This document shows positions 1 through 6,264 of a stretch of 10,203 nucleotides of DNA, piece by piece. Position numbers and translations under genes: made by a program. Source of the DNA: CAZZKE01 sp964655005 (GTDB taxonomy: Bacteria; Pseudomonadota; Alphaproteobacteria; Rhodospirillales; JABHCV01). Every line of letters starts with the position of its first letter. Positions within the stretch are counted from its first letter, which is position 1. The notes below the pieces were generated by a model that saw only the letters and a program-made list of their open reading frames with translations, was not told the origin of the DNA and made no database searches. Location: contig CAZZKE010000089.1 of assembly GCA_964655005.1 (NCBI GenBank), forward strand, positions 1 through 10,203, given 5' to 3'.

Positions 1-2
1 AA

Positions 3-78
<76 letters not shown>

Positions 79-80
79 CC

Positions 81-122
81 AGGCCCTTGGAAAGGCCGGG
101 CGGCGCCGCCCGAAAAGGGCCT
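81..122 (-). other. nested GC-rich hairpin between yacG and tRNA-Phe
   Basis: A perfect 16-nt palindrome, CGGGCGGCGCCGCCCG, occupies 97-112. It is enclosed by a second 8-bp inverted repeat, AGGCCCTT (81-88) with AAGGGCCT (115-122). Read on the minus strand it ends 3 nt before the mature tRNA 5' end and is followed by CCTTTCC rather than a clean U tract. It may end or attenuate the yacG operon transcript, or act as a processing structure in the pre-tRNA leader. The structure is seen directly; its role is inferred. Confidence 0.5.
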
Positions 123-143
123 CGACACCGGTTGGAGTGAGCG

Positions 144-172
144 CTTATAGAAGATATGGCGGGGGCTGTCCA
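144..172 (-). promoter_or_regulatory. sigma70-type promoter for tRNA-Phe overlapping the yacG 3' end
   Basis: On the minus strand a -35 box TGGACA (172-167, 5 of 6 consensus bases) is separated by exactly 17 nt from a -10 box TATAAG (149-144, 5 of 6). The yacG stop codon TAA lies inside the -10 box. The bases after it, CGCTC, form a GC-rich discriminator like those of stable-RNA promoters. The predicted start near 137 gives a leader of about 60 nt that contains the 81-122 hairpin. Confidence 0.55.
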
Positions 173-387
173 GTGGGTCGGGCATCGTCGGTATCTTCGT
201 CATCAATGCCGGCTTCCTGCTCGGTCGGGATACGGTAACTCCCGTTCAGCCAGGCGCCCAGATCAAGATCGGCGCAGCGTTTCGAACAAAATGGGCGATA
301 GCCGTCCACGGTCGGTTTTTTGCATCGCGGGCATCGCTTTCGCTGCAACGGCAGCACTTTGGGCGAACCTGATTTTTCACTGTTCAT
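145..387 (-). CDS. yacG: DNA gyrase inhibitor YacG, zinc-binding
   Basis: A small zinc protein of 80 residues. In E. coli, YacG binds the GyrB C-terminal region and blocks gyrase binding to DNA. Four cysteines form the zinc site, C19-x2-C22 and C34-x3-C38, followed by the family signature ADLDLGAWLNGSYRIP (39-54) and an acidic tail (EQEAGIDDEDTDD), all typical of the family. The nearest ribosome site, AGGA (400-397), directly abuts an ATG at 396 but sits 9 nt before the ATG at 387, so the later start was chosen; starting at 396 would add Met-Pro-Thr. It overlaps the 3' end of rng and is probably translated from the same message. Identity is strong; the exact start is less so. Confidence 0.93.
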   Translation of the reverse strand: MNSEKSGSPKVLPLQRKRCPRCKKPTVDGYRPFCSKRCADLDLGAWLNGSYRIPTEQEAGIDDEDTDDARPTGQPPPYLL

Positions 388-1843
388 TGTCGGCATTCCT
401 TATTATTTCAAACCCATCGGCCGCCAGGCGAACATCGGCAAACACCCTGAATTGCCGCCCGAAGCGATGGTTGACCAGCGCCAGCGCCGCCGCCGCCGGG
501 CCCTGCAGGGCCGCGATAACGGCCGGACCGGCGGCCAATGACAAGCGATCCGCCGGGGCCAGGCCGGCCTCGTGGGCCAACCGGTCCAGCGCCCGATAGG
601 CGACGCCCTGGCCGCCGGTCACCCGGCCCCGGCCTTCGCATGGCGCGCAGCGTTCCATCAGCATGGCGGACAGCGGCGGACGGGTGCGGCGCCGGGTCAT
701 TTCCAGCAAGCCGAACCGGGTAAAACCGCCGACGAATACCTTGCCGGGATCGCCGGCCACGGCACTTTTCAGGACATTGAGCACCTTGCCCCGATCCTTG
801 CCGCTTTTCATGGAGACAAAATCGACAACCAGCAGACCGCTCAGGTTGCGCAGCCGGATTTGGCGGGCGATCAGGTCTACCGCTTCCAGATTGCTGGCCA
901 GCGCCGTCCGCCCCTGACCGCCCCTGACCGCGCCGCCCGTGTTGACATCGATGGCGAGCAGGGCCGGGGTCTCGGCAAACAGCACCGAACCGCCGGAAGG
1001 CAGCGCCACGGCAGGCGACAGGGCCGTTTCGATGGCCGCTTCGATATCGATTTCTGCCTCCGGCGCCTCGAACAACGGCCCGGCGCCCGCAAACAGGCGA
1101 AGTCGGTCGGTTAGCCCGGGGGCCGAGGCGGCGCACCAGGCGCGGGCCTGTGAAAATGCGGCCGGATCGTCGATGGTAATGCCGCCGACGTCGCCGGGTA
1201 TAAAATCACGCAGGATGCGCGGCACGGGATCGTTGGCACCAGACAGTAATGCCGGCGGCGTCCGACGCCCGGCTTCCGCGCCGATCCCGGCCCAATCCCG
1301 CCGCAGCGCCGTGGCCTCCTGGGCCAGGCTTTCGGCGCTCAGGCCGACCGCCGCCGTACGCAGAACGAAGCCTTCCCCCGGTTGCGCCAGATCGCCGGCC
1401 AGGGTCTCCAGCCGCGCCCGTTCGGCCTTGTCGCCAATGCGCCGCGACAGCCGCAAACCGGGATCACCGGGGGTCAGGATCATCGCCCGCCCGCCGAGCG
1501 ATATCCGGGTCGTCAGCTTGGGGGCCTTGTCTTCGAAGCCGTCGCGTTGCACCTGCACGACCGCCGTCTGCCCTTCCCTGACGTAATCGGAAATATCCGA
1601 TGTCGACGCCGCCCCGGGCGGGCGGGTGTCGGCGGCGGCGAGGAACCCCGAAACACCGCCACCCAGATCGACAAATGCCGCCGATAGCGGCCTGACAACT
1701 TTTTCGACCCGACCCAGATAGATGTTGCCGACCAGGCTTGTCCGGGCGTCATCAATAACCAGCAGGTCGACAAGTTCGCCTTTTTTCACCAGGGCGGCGC
1801 GGCAGCGCCCCGGCCGGACGGAGATTACGACATCAGGGCTCAT
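377..1843 (-). CDS. rng: Ribonuclease E/G family endoribonuclease (RNase G type)
   Basis: A single-strand-specific endoribonuclease that recognises 5'-monophosphate ends and acts in rRNA/tRNA maturation and mRNA decay. At 488 residues it is the length of RNase G and lacks the long C-terminal scaffold of RNase E. Visible in order: an S1 RNA-binding segment (about 37-105, including NIYLGRVEKVVRPLSAAFVD), the 5'-sensor region LSRRIG (132-137), the DNase I-like catalytic core with magnesium-binding Asp299 (LLAIDVNTGG) and Asp341 (LLVVDFVSMK), and the zinc-link pair C399-x2-C402 (CAPCEGRG). The ATG at 1843 was chosen because the S1 domain begins soon after it and it overlaps the maf 3' end by 11 nt; an upstream extension would lie inside maf. 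The 3' end overlaps yacG. A separate rne gene probably exists elsewhere. Confidence 0.93.
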   Translation of the reverse strand: MSPDVVISVRPGRCRAALVKKGELVDLLVIDDARTSLVGNIYLGRVEKVVRPLSAAFVDLGGGVSGFLAAADTRPPGAASTSDISDYVREGQTAVVQVQRDGFEDKAPKLTTRISLGGRAMILTPGDPGLRLSRRIGDKAERARLETLAGDLAQPGEGFVLRTAAVGLSAESLAQEATALRRDWAGIGAEAGRRTPPALLSGANDPVPRILRDFIPGDVGGITIDDPAAFSQARAWCAASAPGLTDRLRLFAGAGPLFEAPEAEIDIEAAIETALSPAVALPSGGSVLFAETPALLAIDVNTGGAVRGGQGRTALASNLEAVDLIARQIRLRNLSGLLVVDFVSMKSGKDRGKVLNVLKSAVAGDPGKVFVGGFTRFGLLEMTRRRTRPPLSAMLMERCAPCEGRGRVTGGQGVAYRALDRLAHEAGLAPADRLSLAAGPAVIAALQGPAAAALALVNHRFGRQFRVFADVRLAADGFEIIRNADNEQ

Positions 1844-2429
1844 GACGGTTCCGCCACCCCAGTCCCTTAAGCAACGAGGCGGTTTCGAACAGGGGCAGGC
1901 CGACAACATTGGAATACGATCCGATAATCTTGCGCACATAAACTGCGGCCAGTCCCTGCACGGCATAGCCGCCGGCCTTGCCCCGCCATTCACCGGATTC
2001 CAGATAGGCCGCCAGATCGCCCCGATCCAGATTGCGGAAGGCTACCGCCGTGCTCACCAGACGACCGTGCGGCTTGCCGTCGGCGTCGATTACGGTGACC
2101 CCGCCGAACACCCGATGGCGGCGTCCGGCGAGCATTTTCAAACACCGCTCGGCGGTTTCGACGTCTTCCGCCTTGGGCAAAATCCGCCGCCCCAGCGCCA
2201 CCACGGTATCGGCGCCGATGACCAGGTCGCCAGAATTATCCCCGGCGACGGCGACGGCCTTCGCCGCCGCCAGGCGGGTTGCCAACCGGCCCGGCAGTTC
2301 GCCCTTGCGGGGTTCCTCGTCTATGTCGGCGGGAATGACTTGATCCGGGTATATATTGATCTGGGCCAGCAGATCGACCCGCCGGGGCGAGGCCGACGCG
2401 AGAATCAGGCGGGGCTTGGGGTCCGCCAC
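1833..2429 (-). CDS. maf: Maf-family nucleoside triphosphate pyrophosphatase
   Basis: A house-cleaning enzyme that hydrolyses non-canonical or surplus NTPs (dTTP/UTP in the YhdE subgroup) to the monophosphate and pyrophosphate; the family was first linked to septum formation. The 198 residues carry the family motifs in order: SASPRR (12-17) near the N-terminus, VIGADTVV around residue 70, the segment EWRGKAGGYAVQG around 147-159, and GSYSNVVGLPLFET around 169-182. The SYSNVVGLP segment fits the dTTP/UTP-type subgroup better than the m7GTP type, but this is judged by eye. The start is GTG, 5 nt after the infA stop codon, with no strong Shine-Dalgarno, so coupling to infA is likely. The 3' end overlaps rng by 11 nt. 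Confidence 0.93.
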   Translation of the reverse strand: MADPKPRLILASASPRRVDLLAQINIYPDQVIPADIDEEPRKGELPGRLATRLAAAKAVAVAGDNSGDLVIGADTVVALGRRILPKAEDVETAERCLKMLAGRRHRVFGGVTVIDADGKPHGRLVSTAVAFRNLDRGDLAAYLESGEWRGKAGGYAVQGLAAVYVRKIIGSYSNVVGLPLFETASLLKGLGWRNRHEP

Positions 2430-2434
2430 CAGGT

Positions 2435-2653
2435 TTACTTGAAGCGGAAGGTGATCCGGCCTTTGGACAGATCGTAGGGCGTCATTTCGACGTTGACCTT
2501 ATCACCGGCCAGCACCCGGATGCGGAACTTGCGCATCTTGCCGGCGGTATGGGCGAGAACTTCATGGCCGTTGTCCAGTTCTACCCGAAACATCGCGTTG
2601 GGCAGAAGCTCTTTAACGGTACCGCTGAATTCCAGTAGTTCTTCTTTGGCCAT
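2435..2653 (-). CDS. infA: Translation initiation factor IF-1
   Basis: A 72-residue OB-fold (S1-like) protein that binds the 30S A site with IF-2 and IF-3 during initiation. The sequence is almost fully diagnostic: MAKEELLEF at the start, LPNAMFRVELDNGHEVLAHT in the core, KMRKFRIRVLAGDKV, and the C-terminal MTPYDLSKGRITFRFK. A Phe replaces the more usual Asn/Tyr in the MRKxRIR segment. The ATG is preceded by AGAGAA, a weak ribosome site. The gene is followed by maf after 5 nt and preceded by a 153-bp gap, the largest in this run, so it may have its own promoter. Minus-strand TATAAT (2742-2737) and TTGACC (2714-2709) lie in that gap but do not pair into a convincing promoter. Confidence 0.98.
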   Translation of the reverse strand: MAKEELLEFSGTVKELLPNAMFRVELDNGHEVLAHTAGKMRKFRIRVLAGDKVNVEMTPYDLSKGRITFRFK

Positions 2654-2806
2654 CGGGTTCTCTGTTTGCGTTATAAACGGCGGTATAAGTGCCGCTGTAC
2701 CGGCCCCGGGTCAAGTGTTTTCCCGAAAAAAATATGATTATAACGATAGTTACGCCGGGGAGCGCCGATAAAGACTCAATCCGGATGCCCCCAGCGCTGC
2801 CCGGTA

Positions 2807-3250
2807 TTACACATCGGAATGAACCCCAAGCGGAAATTTTTCCTTGATCCGCGCCATTAGCTGGTCGCGGACGCTGCGGTAAGCCTCGAGCTTGGTTTCG
2901 CGGTTGCCCTCAATCATGGTCGGATCGAAGGTGTTCCAGAATTCCAGATCGCAGGCCATGACGCGGGTCATTTCCACCGCCTGATGCTGGGCCTCGGGCG
3001 ACAGGGAAATAATTATATCGAATGAACTGTCTTCCAGGTCATTGAAGGTCTTTGATTTATGGCCGCTCAGGTCGATCCCGATTTCATCCATCACTTCGAT
3101 GGCGAAGCCGTCAATCCCGCCGGCCCGGGCGCCGGCCGAATCGACATAAATTTGATGCCCGTGCAGATGCTTGAGAATCCCTTCGGCCATGGCTGAACGA
3201 ACGGAATTCATGGTGCAGGCGAACAACACGGCGGAAGGCAGGTCCCCCAT
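2807..3250 (-). CDS. Low-molecular-weight protein-tyrosine-phosphatase / arsenate reductase-like phosphatase
   Basis: A cytoplasmic phosphatase of the LMW-PTP fold, 147 residues. The N-terminal P-loop FACTMNSVRSAMAEG carries the C-x5-R-S signature, with nucleophile Cys12 and Arg18. The expected general acid follows in an Asp-Pro pair at D109-P110 (WNTFDPT). VDSAG (36-40) is the usual strand after the first helix. Family members act on phosphotyrosine or reduce arsenate; neither substrate can be told from the sequence. No arsenical-resistance genes are nearby. It starts 3 nt after the UPF0262 stop codon, and this pair before infA is a recurring alphaproteobacterial arrangement, so a housekeeping role is more likely than arsenic resistance. 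Confidence 0.88.
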   Translation of the reverse strand: MGDLPSAVLFACTMNSVRSAMAEGILKHLHGHQIYVDSAGARAGGIDGFAIEVMDEIGIDLSGHKSKTFNDLEDSSFDIIISLSPEAQHQAVEMTRVMACDLEFWNTFDPTMIEGNRETKLEAYRSVRDQLMARIKEKFPLGVHSDV

Positions 3251-3253
3251 CCA

Positions 3254-3742
3254 CTATGCCCGAATATGTAAAACGCAGAGCAAGGTAAACAACCGCCGCG
3301 CCGTGTCCTTGTCGATAACCACCTTGTCGGCCAGCCGTTCGGCGAGTATTTCGGCGCCTTCGTTGTGCAGGCCCCGGCGACCCATATCGATGGCTTCAAT
3401 TTGCGATGGCGTCGAAGTCTTGATCGCCTTGAAATAGCTGTCGCAGACCATGTAGTAGTCCTTGACGATGGAACGAAACGGGCTGATCGGCATGGTAAAG
3501 CGTGTCTGCGGGCCATCATCGGTATCCCGCACATCGAACACCAGACGATTTTCGACGATCCCCAGGTGCAGGTTAAACGGGCCTTCGGAGCCATCCGTCG
3601 GGGCGAAATGATTGTCTTCCAGCAAGTCGTATATGGCCACCTTGCGTTCGTGTTCGACCTGCGGCGAACGGCTGATGACGCTTTTTTCGTCGAGAAAAAT
3701 ACCTGCTATCTTCCGGTCGGCGGTGTTTTCCGTATCAGACAT
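3254..3742 (-). CDS. UPF0262 family protein (function unknown)
   Basis: A protein of 162 residues belonging to an uncharacterised, essentially alphaproteobacterial family. Recognised from the segments VEHERKVAIYDLLEDN (about 29-44), LHLGIVENRLVFDVRD (about 57-72), the run around FRSIVKDYYMVCDSYFKAI (about 89-107), QIEAIDMGRRGLHNEGAE (about 113-130) and the C-terminal ARRLFTLLCVLH. There is no signal peptide or membrane segment. The ATG at 3742 was chosen because it lies 7 nt after the hisD stop codon, while an in-frame extension would run back inside hisD. It is followed closely by the phosphatase gene. No biochemical function is known, and the sequence suggests none. Confidence 0.92.
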   Translation of the reverse strand: MSDTENTADRKIAGIFLDEKSVISRSPQVEHERKVAIYDLLEDNHFAPTDGSEGPFNLHLGIVENRLVFDVRDTDDGPQTRFTMPISPFRSIVKDYYMVCDSYFKAIKTSTPSQIEAIDMGRRGLHNEGAEILAERLADKVVIDKDTARRLFTLLCVLHIRA

Positions 3743-3749
3743 CGACTGT

Positions 3750-5054
3750 TCATTCCCTGGCCCGCGTATTGATTCGAATAGCGATAGAGCGGGCGTGGGC
3801 GTCCAGCCCCTCGGCCTCGGCCAGGGCAATGGCCGCCGGACCGATCCGTCTCATGCTTTCAGGCCCGGCCTCGATCATCGAACTGCGCTTCATGAAATCG
3901 AGCACCCCGAGCCCGGAAGAAAAACGCGCGCTTCGGGCCGTCGGCAGGACATGGTTGGGGCCGGCCAGATAATCGCCCAGGGCCTCGGGCGCGTAGCGGC
4001 CAAGAAAAATGGCGCCGGCATTGCTTATCCGGTCGGCCAGAAGCCGCGGTTCATGCAGCGCCAGTTCAAGATGTTCCGGGGCCAGCCGGTCGACCAGCGG
4101 GATCGCCCGGTCAAAATTATCGACGACGATAATGGCCCCGAAATCGCGCCAGCTGGCCGCCGCAATGGATGATCTGGGCAGGGTCTTGAGCGCGGCGCCG
4201 ACGGCATCCGAAACGGCATCGGCGAAGCCGCCGTCATCGGTAATCAGGATCGACTGCGCCGACCGGTCGTGTTCGGCCTGGGACAGCAGGTCCATGGCGA
4301 TCCAGGCCGGATCGTTGGCGGCATCGGCCAGCACCAGAATTTCCGATGGCCCGGCGATCATGTCGATGCCGACGGTCCCGAATACCTGACGCTTGGCGGC
4401 GGCGACATAAGCGTTGCCGGGGCCGACGATCTTGTCGACCGGGGCGACCCGAGCGGTGCCGTAAGCCAGCGCCGCTATCGCCTGAGCGCCGCCGATCCGG
4501 TATATCTCGTCGATCCCGGCCAGCCGGGCGGCGGCCAGCACCAGTGGATTGATGCGCCCATCCGGGGCCGGCACGACCATTACCAGACGCCCGACCCCGG
4601 CCACCTTGGCCGGCAGGGCGTTCATCAATACCGATGACGGATAGGCCGCCGTACCGCCCGGCACGTAAAGCCCGGCGGCGCCGATCGCCGACCAGCGGTA
4701 GCCCAGCCGGAGGCCGGCTTCGTCGGTAAAATCAACATCGTCAGGCACCTGTCGGGCATGAAAATCCTCGATTCGCCGGGCCGCCAGTCGCAACGCCGCA
4801 AGCAATTCCCGGTCACAGGCTTCAACCGCGGCATCAATTTCCCGGCCGGTGATCCGCATGTTTGCGGCATCCAGATCGAAGCGATCGAAGCGTTTGGTCA
4901 ATTCCAGCACCGCCTGATCGCCACGTTCGCGCACATCCCTGAGGATTTCGGCCACCGTATCGTTGACGTCGCCGTCGGTTTCCCGCTTGCCTGCCAGCAG
5001 CCCGGCGAAGGCGTCGGCGAAATCCGGATCGGCGCTGTTCAGCCGACGGCTCAC
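3750..5054 (-). CDS. hisD: Histidinol dehydrogenase
   Basis: Catalyses the last two steps of histidine synthesis: two NAD-dependent oxidations of L-histidinol to L-histidine. The 434 residues match the family length. Zinc ligands are in the expected places: Gln259 and His262 (LLSQAEHD), Asp361 (GDYLAGPNHVLPT) and His420 (LDAHARS). The catalytic pair Glu327-His328 lies in RLAPEHLE. The nucleotide-binding segments IVGPGNAYVAAAK (209-221) and IAGPSEIL (233-240) are intact, so the enzyme looks functional. The start codon is GTG, overlapping the hisG stop codon by 4 nt (GTGA), the classic sign of translational coupling. UPF0262 follows after 7 nt. Confidence 0.98.
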   Translation of the reverse strand: MSRRLNSADPDFADAFAGLLAGKRETDGDVNDTVAEILRDVRERGDQAVLELTKRFDRFDLDAANMRITGREIDAAVEACDRELLAALRLAARRIEDFHARQVPDDVDFTDEAGLRLGYRWSAIGAAGLYVPGGTAAYPSSVLMNALPAKVAGVGRLVMVVPAPDGRINPLVLAAARLAGIDEIYRIGGAQAIAALAYGTARVAPVDKIVGPGNAYVAAAKRQVFGTVGIDMIAGPSEILVLADAANDPAWIAMDLLSQAEHDRSAQSILITDDGGFADAVSDAVGAALKTLPRSSIAAASWRDFGAIIVVDNFDRAIPLVDRLAPEHLELALHEPRLLADRISNAGAIFLGRYAPEALGDYLAGPNHVLPTARSARFSSGLGVLDFMKRSSMIEAGPESMRRIGPAAIALAEAEGLDAHARSIAIRINTRARE

Positions 5055-5719
5055 GACGGTGCCCCCAGGGCATCCCGGAACGATTTAATCAGGGCGCCGA
5101 TTTCTTCCGGACGGGTTTTCCAGGCGGCCCGGTTTACCGCCAGCCGCGAAGTGATCTCGGCTATTTGCTCGATTTCGACCAGGCCGTTGGCGCGCAGGGT
5201 TTCGCCGCTCGACACCAGGTCGACAATGCGTCGGCACAGGCCCAGCTTCGGGGCCAGTTCCATGGCCCCGTTAAGCTTGATACATTCCGCCTGAACGCCG
5301 CGCCGGGCAAAGTGGCTGCGGGTGATTTCCGGGTACTTGGTGGCGATTCGAATATGGCTCCAGGTCGCGGGGTCGTCCTGGCCGACTATTTCGGCGGGTT
5401 CGGCGACGGCCAGGCGGCAATAGCCGATACCCAGATCAATCGGCGAATAGATTTCCGGATAATCGAATTCCATCAACACATCGTTGCCGACGACACCCAG
5501 GTGGGCGGCGCCGAAAGCCACGAACGTGGCGGCGTCGAAACTGCGGACACGGATTATGTCCAGATCCCGGCGATTGGTCGAAAACCGCAACTGGCGGGCG
5601 CCGTCGTCATCGAACGCCGGTTCCGGTTCGATACCGGCGGCGCGGACCAGCGGCATCACTTCCTTAAGGATTCGCCCCTTGGGCAGGGCCAGGACAAGTT
5701 TTTCTCGGGCGCTTGGCAT
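5051..5719 (-). CDS. hisG: ATP phosphoribosyltransferase, short form (HisG-S)
   Basis: Catalyses the first, committed step of histidine synthesis: ATP plus PRPP gives N1-(5'-phosphoribosyl)-ATP. At 222 residues this is the short form, which lacks the C-terminal ACT-like histidine-binding domain and in known systems needs the HisRS-like partner HisZ for activity and feedback control; hisZ is not in this window. Visible motifs: LALPKGRI (10-17), LGVVGNDVL (74-82), ATKYPEIT, and the PRPP-binding loop DLVSSGETLRANGL. The helix before that loop reads GLCRRIVDLV where GLADxIVDLV is more usual. The start has a good ribosome site, GAGGAA, 4 nt upstream. It is the first gene of the histidine run; no clear promoter could be assigned in the 218-bp gap shared with cspA. 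Confidence 0.96.
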   Translation of the reverse strand: MPSAREKLVLALPKGRILKEVMPLVRAAGIEPEPAFDDDGARQLRFSTNRRDLDIIRVRSFDAATFVAFGAAHLGVVGNDVLMEFDYPEIYSPIDLGIGYCRLAVAEPAEIVGQDDPATWSHIRIATKYPEITRSHFARRGVQAECIKLNGAMELAPKLGLCRRIVDLVSSGETLRANGLVEIEQIAEITSRLAVNRAAWKTRPEEIGALIKSFRDALGAPS

Positions 5720-5875
5720 CGGCTTCCTCTATTTCGGACCGGCGGCAGTAATAAAGTGTTTTTCCATTATTAACCAGCCCGTTCGACAGCATAAGCGAGT
5801 GTGGGATAGCGGCCCGAATGTTACCCGCTGTATGGCAAGACCCTATAGCTATCAATTGCAATTTGTGCTAGCAAC

Positions 5876-5905
5876 TTGGTCGCGGCGCAACGCGCCGTAT
5901 ATAAC
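5876..5905 (+). promoter_or_regulatory. probable cspA promoter with a palindrome in the spacer
   Basis: A -35 box TTGGTC (5876-5881) and a -10 box TATAAC (5900-5905, 5 of 6 consensus bases) are 18 nt apart, putting the start near 5912 and giving a leader of about 26 nt. The spacer holds a dyad, CGGCGC-AAC-GCGCCG (5883-5897), so a protein bound there would block polymerase. Just upstream are short palindromes: ATAGCTAT (5845-5852), AATTGCAATT (5854-5863) and GCTAGC (5867-5872). The boxes are seen; use and regulation are inferred. Confidence 0.5.
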
Positions 5906-5937
5906 CCGGTGTTGTGAAATTAGAGTGAGACGATAAA

Positions 5938-6147
5938 ATGGCTGTAGGTATTGTTAAGTGGTTCAACCCGACCAAGGGATTTGGCTTCATCGAGCCGGAA
6001 GACGGCGGCAAGGACGCCTTCGTCCATATTTCCGCCGTTCAACGGGCGGGGATGCAGACCCTTCGCGAGGGGCAGAAAGTGGAATTTGAACTGGTTCCCG
6101 GCGAACAGGGCCGCAGTTCCGCCGAAAATCTGGTTGCTTTAGACTAG
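5938..6147 (+). CDS. cspA: Cold-shock-domain protein (CspA family)
   Basis: A single cold-shock domain of 69 residues that binds single-stranded RNA/DNA and acts as an RNA chaperone. Both RNA-binding motifs are present: RNP1 as KGFGFIEP (13-20) and RNP2 as AFVHIS (27-32), after the standard opening GIVKWFNPTKG. The C-terminal half, EGQKVEFELVPGEQGRSSAENL, is typical. It is the only gene on the plus strand among the core genes and lies between murA and hisG, divergent from hisG and convergent with murA. The upstream GAGTGAGA is a modest ribosome site. Many alphaproteobacterial paralogues exist, and whether this one is cold-induced cannot be told. The symbol is given at family level. Confidence 0.95.
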   Translation: MAVGIVKWFNPTKGFGFIEPEDGGKDAFVHISAVQRAGMQTLREGQKVEFELVPGEQGRSSAENLVALD

Positions 6148-6155
6148 GTCTGACG

Positions 6156-6181
6156 GCCATCGAACGGGGCTGTTTGATGGC
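6156..6181 (+). terminator. hairpin downstream of cspA, possible terminator
   Basis: GCCATCGAAC (6156-6165) pairs with GTTTGATGGC (6172-6181) around a 6-nt loop: a 10-bp stem with one G-U pair, starting 8 nt after the cspA stop codon. The following bases, GGATAGTTTGATTG, are not a good U tract, so termination may be partial or the stem may simply protect the 3' end. Confidence 0.4.
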
Positions 6182-6203
6182 GGATAGTTTGATTGATTTC
6201 AAT

Positions 6204-6227
6204 AAGCTAGTGCGACTTATCTAGCTT
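6204..6227. terminator. second hairpin between convergent cspA and murA
   Basis: AAGCTAG (6204-6210) and CTAGCTT (6221-6227) form a 7-bp stem with a 10-nt loop. It lies 37 nt beyond the murA stop codon on the minus strand and 56 nt beyond cspA. Neither side has a strong U run, so a shared terminator is only a possibility, based on position between converging genes. Confidence 0.25.
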
Positions 6228-6264
6228 CGGGTGGGGGTCGGTCGGGGCCTGGTTCCCGGCGGGA

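Noticed and set aside
911..930. Tandem 10-bp repeat CCCCTGACCG, two copies, inside rng
   Set aside because: A loss or gain would shift the frame, but two copies are too few for a phase-variable tract and the sequence encodes a normal Gly/Arg loop after the catalytic Asp299.
408..1136. Long alternative frames antisense to or overlapping rng, hisD and murA
   Set aside because: High GC content opens long shadow frames. The recognised enzymes explain these stretches, and the shadows have Arg/Pro/Gly-rich composition without domains.
2683..2742. Minus-strand TTGACC (2714-2709) and TATAAT (2742-2737) upstream of infA as promoter elements
   Set aside because: The TTGACC has no acceptable -10 box at 16-19 nt, and the TATAAT has no recognisable -35 box, so no promoter was called although one is likely somewhere in this gap.
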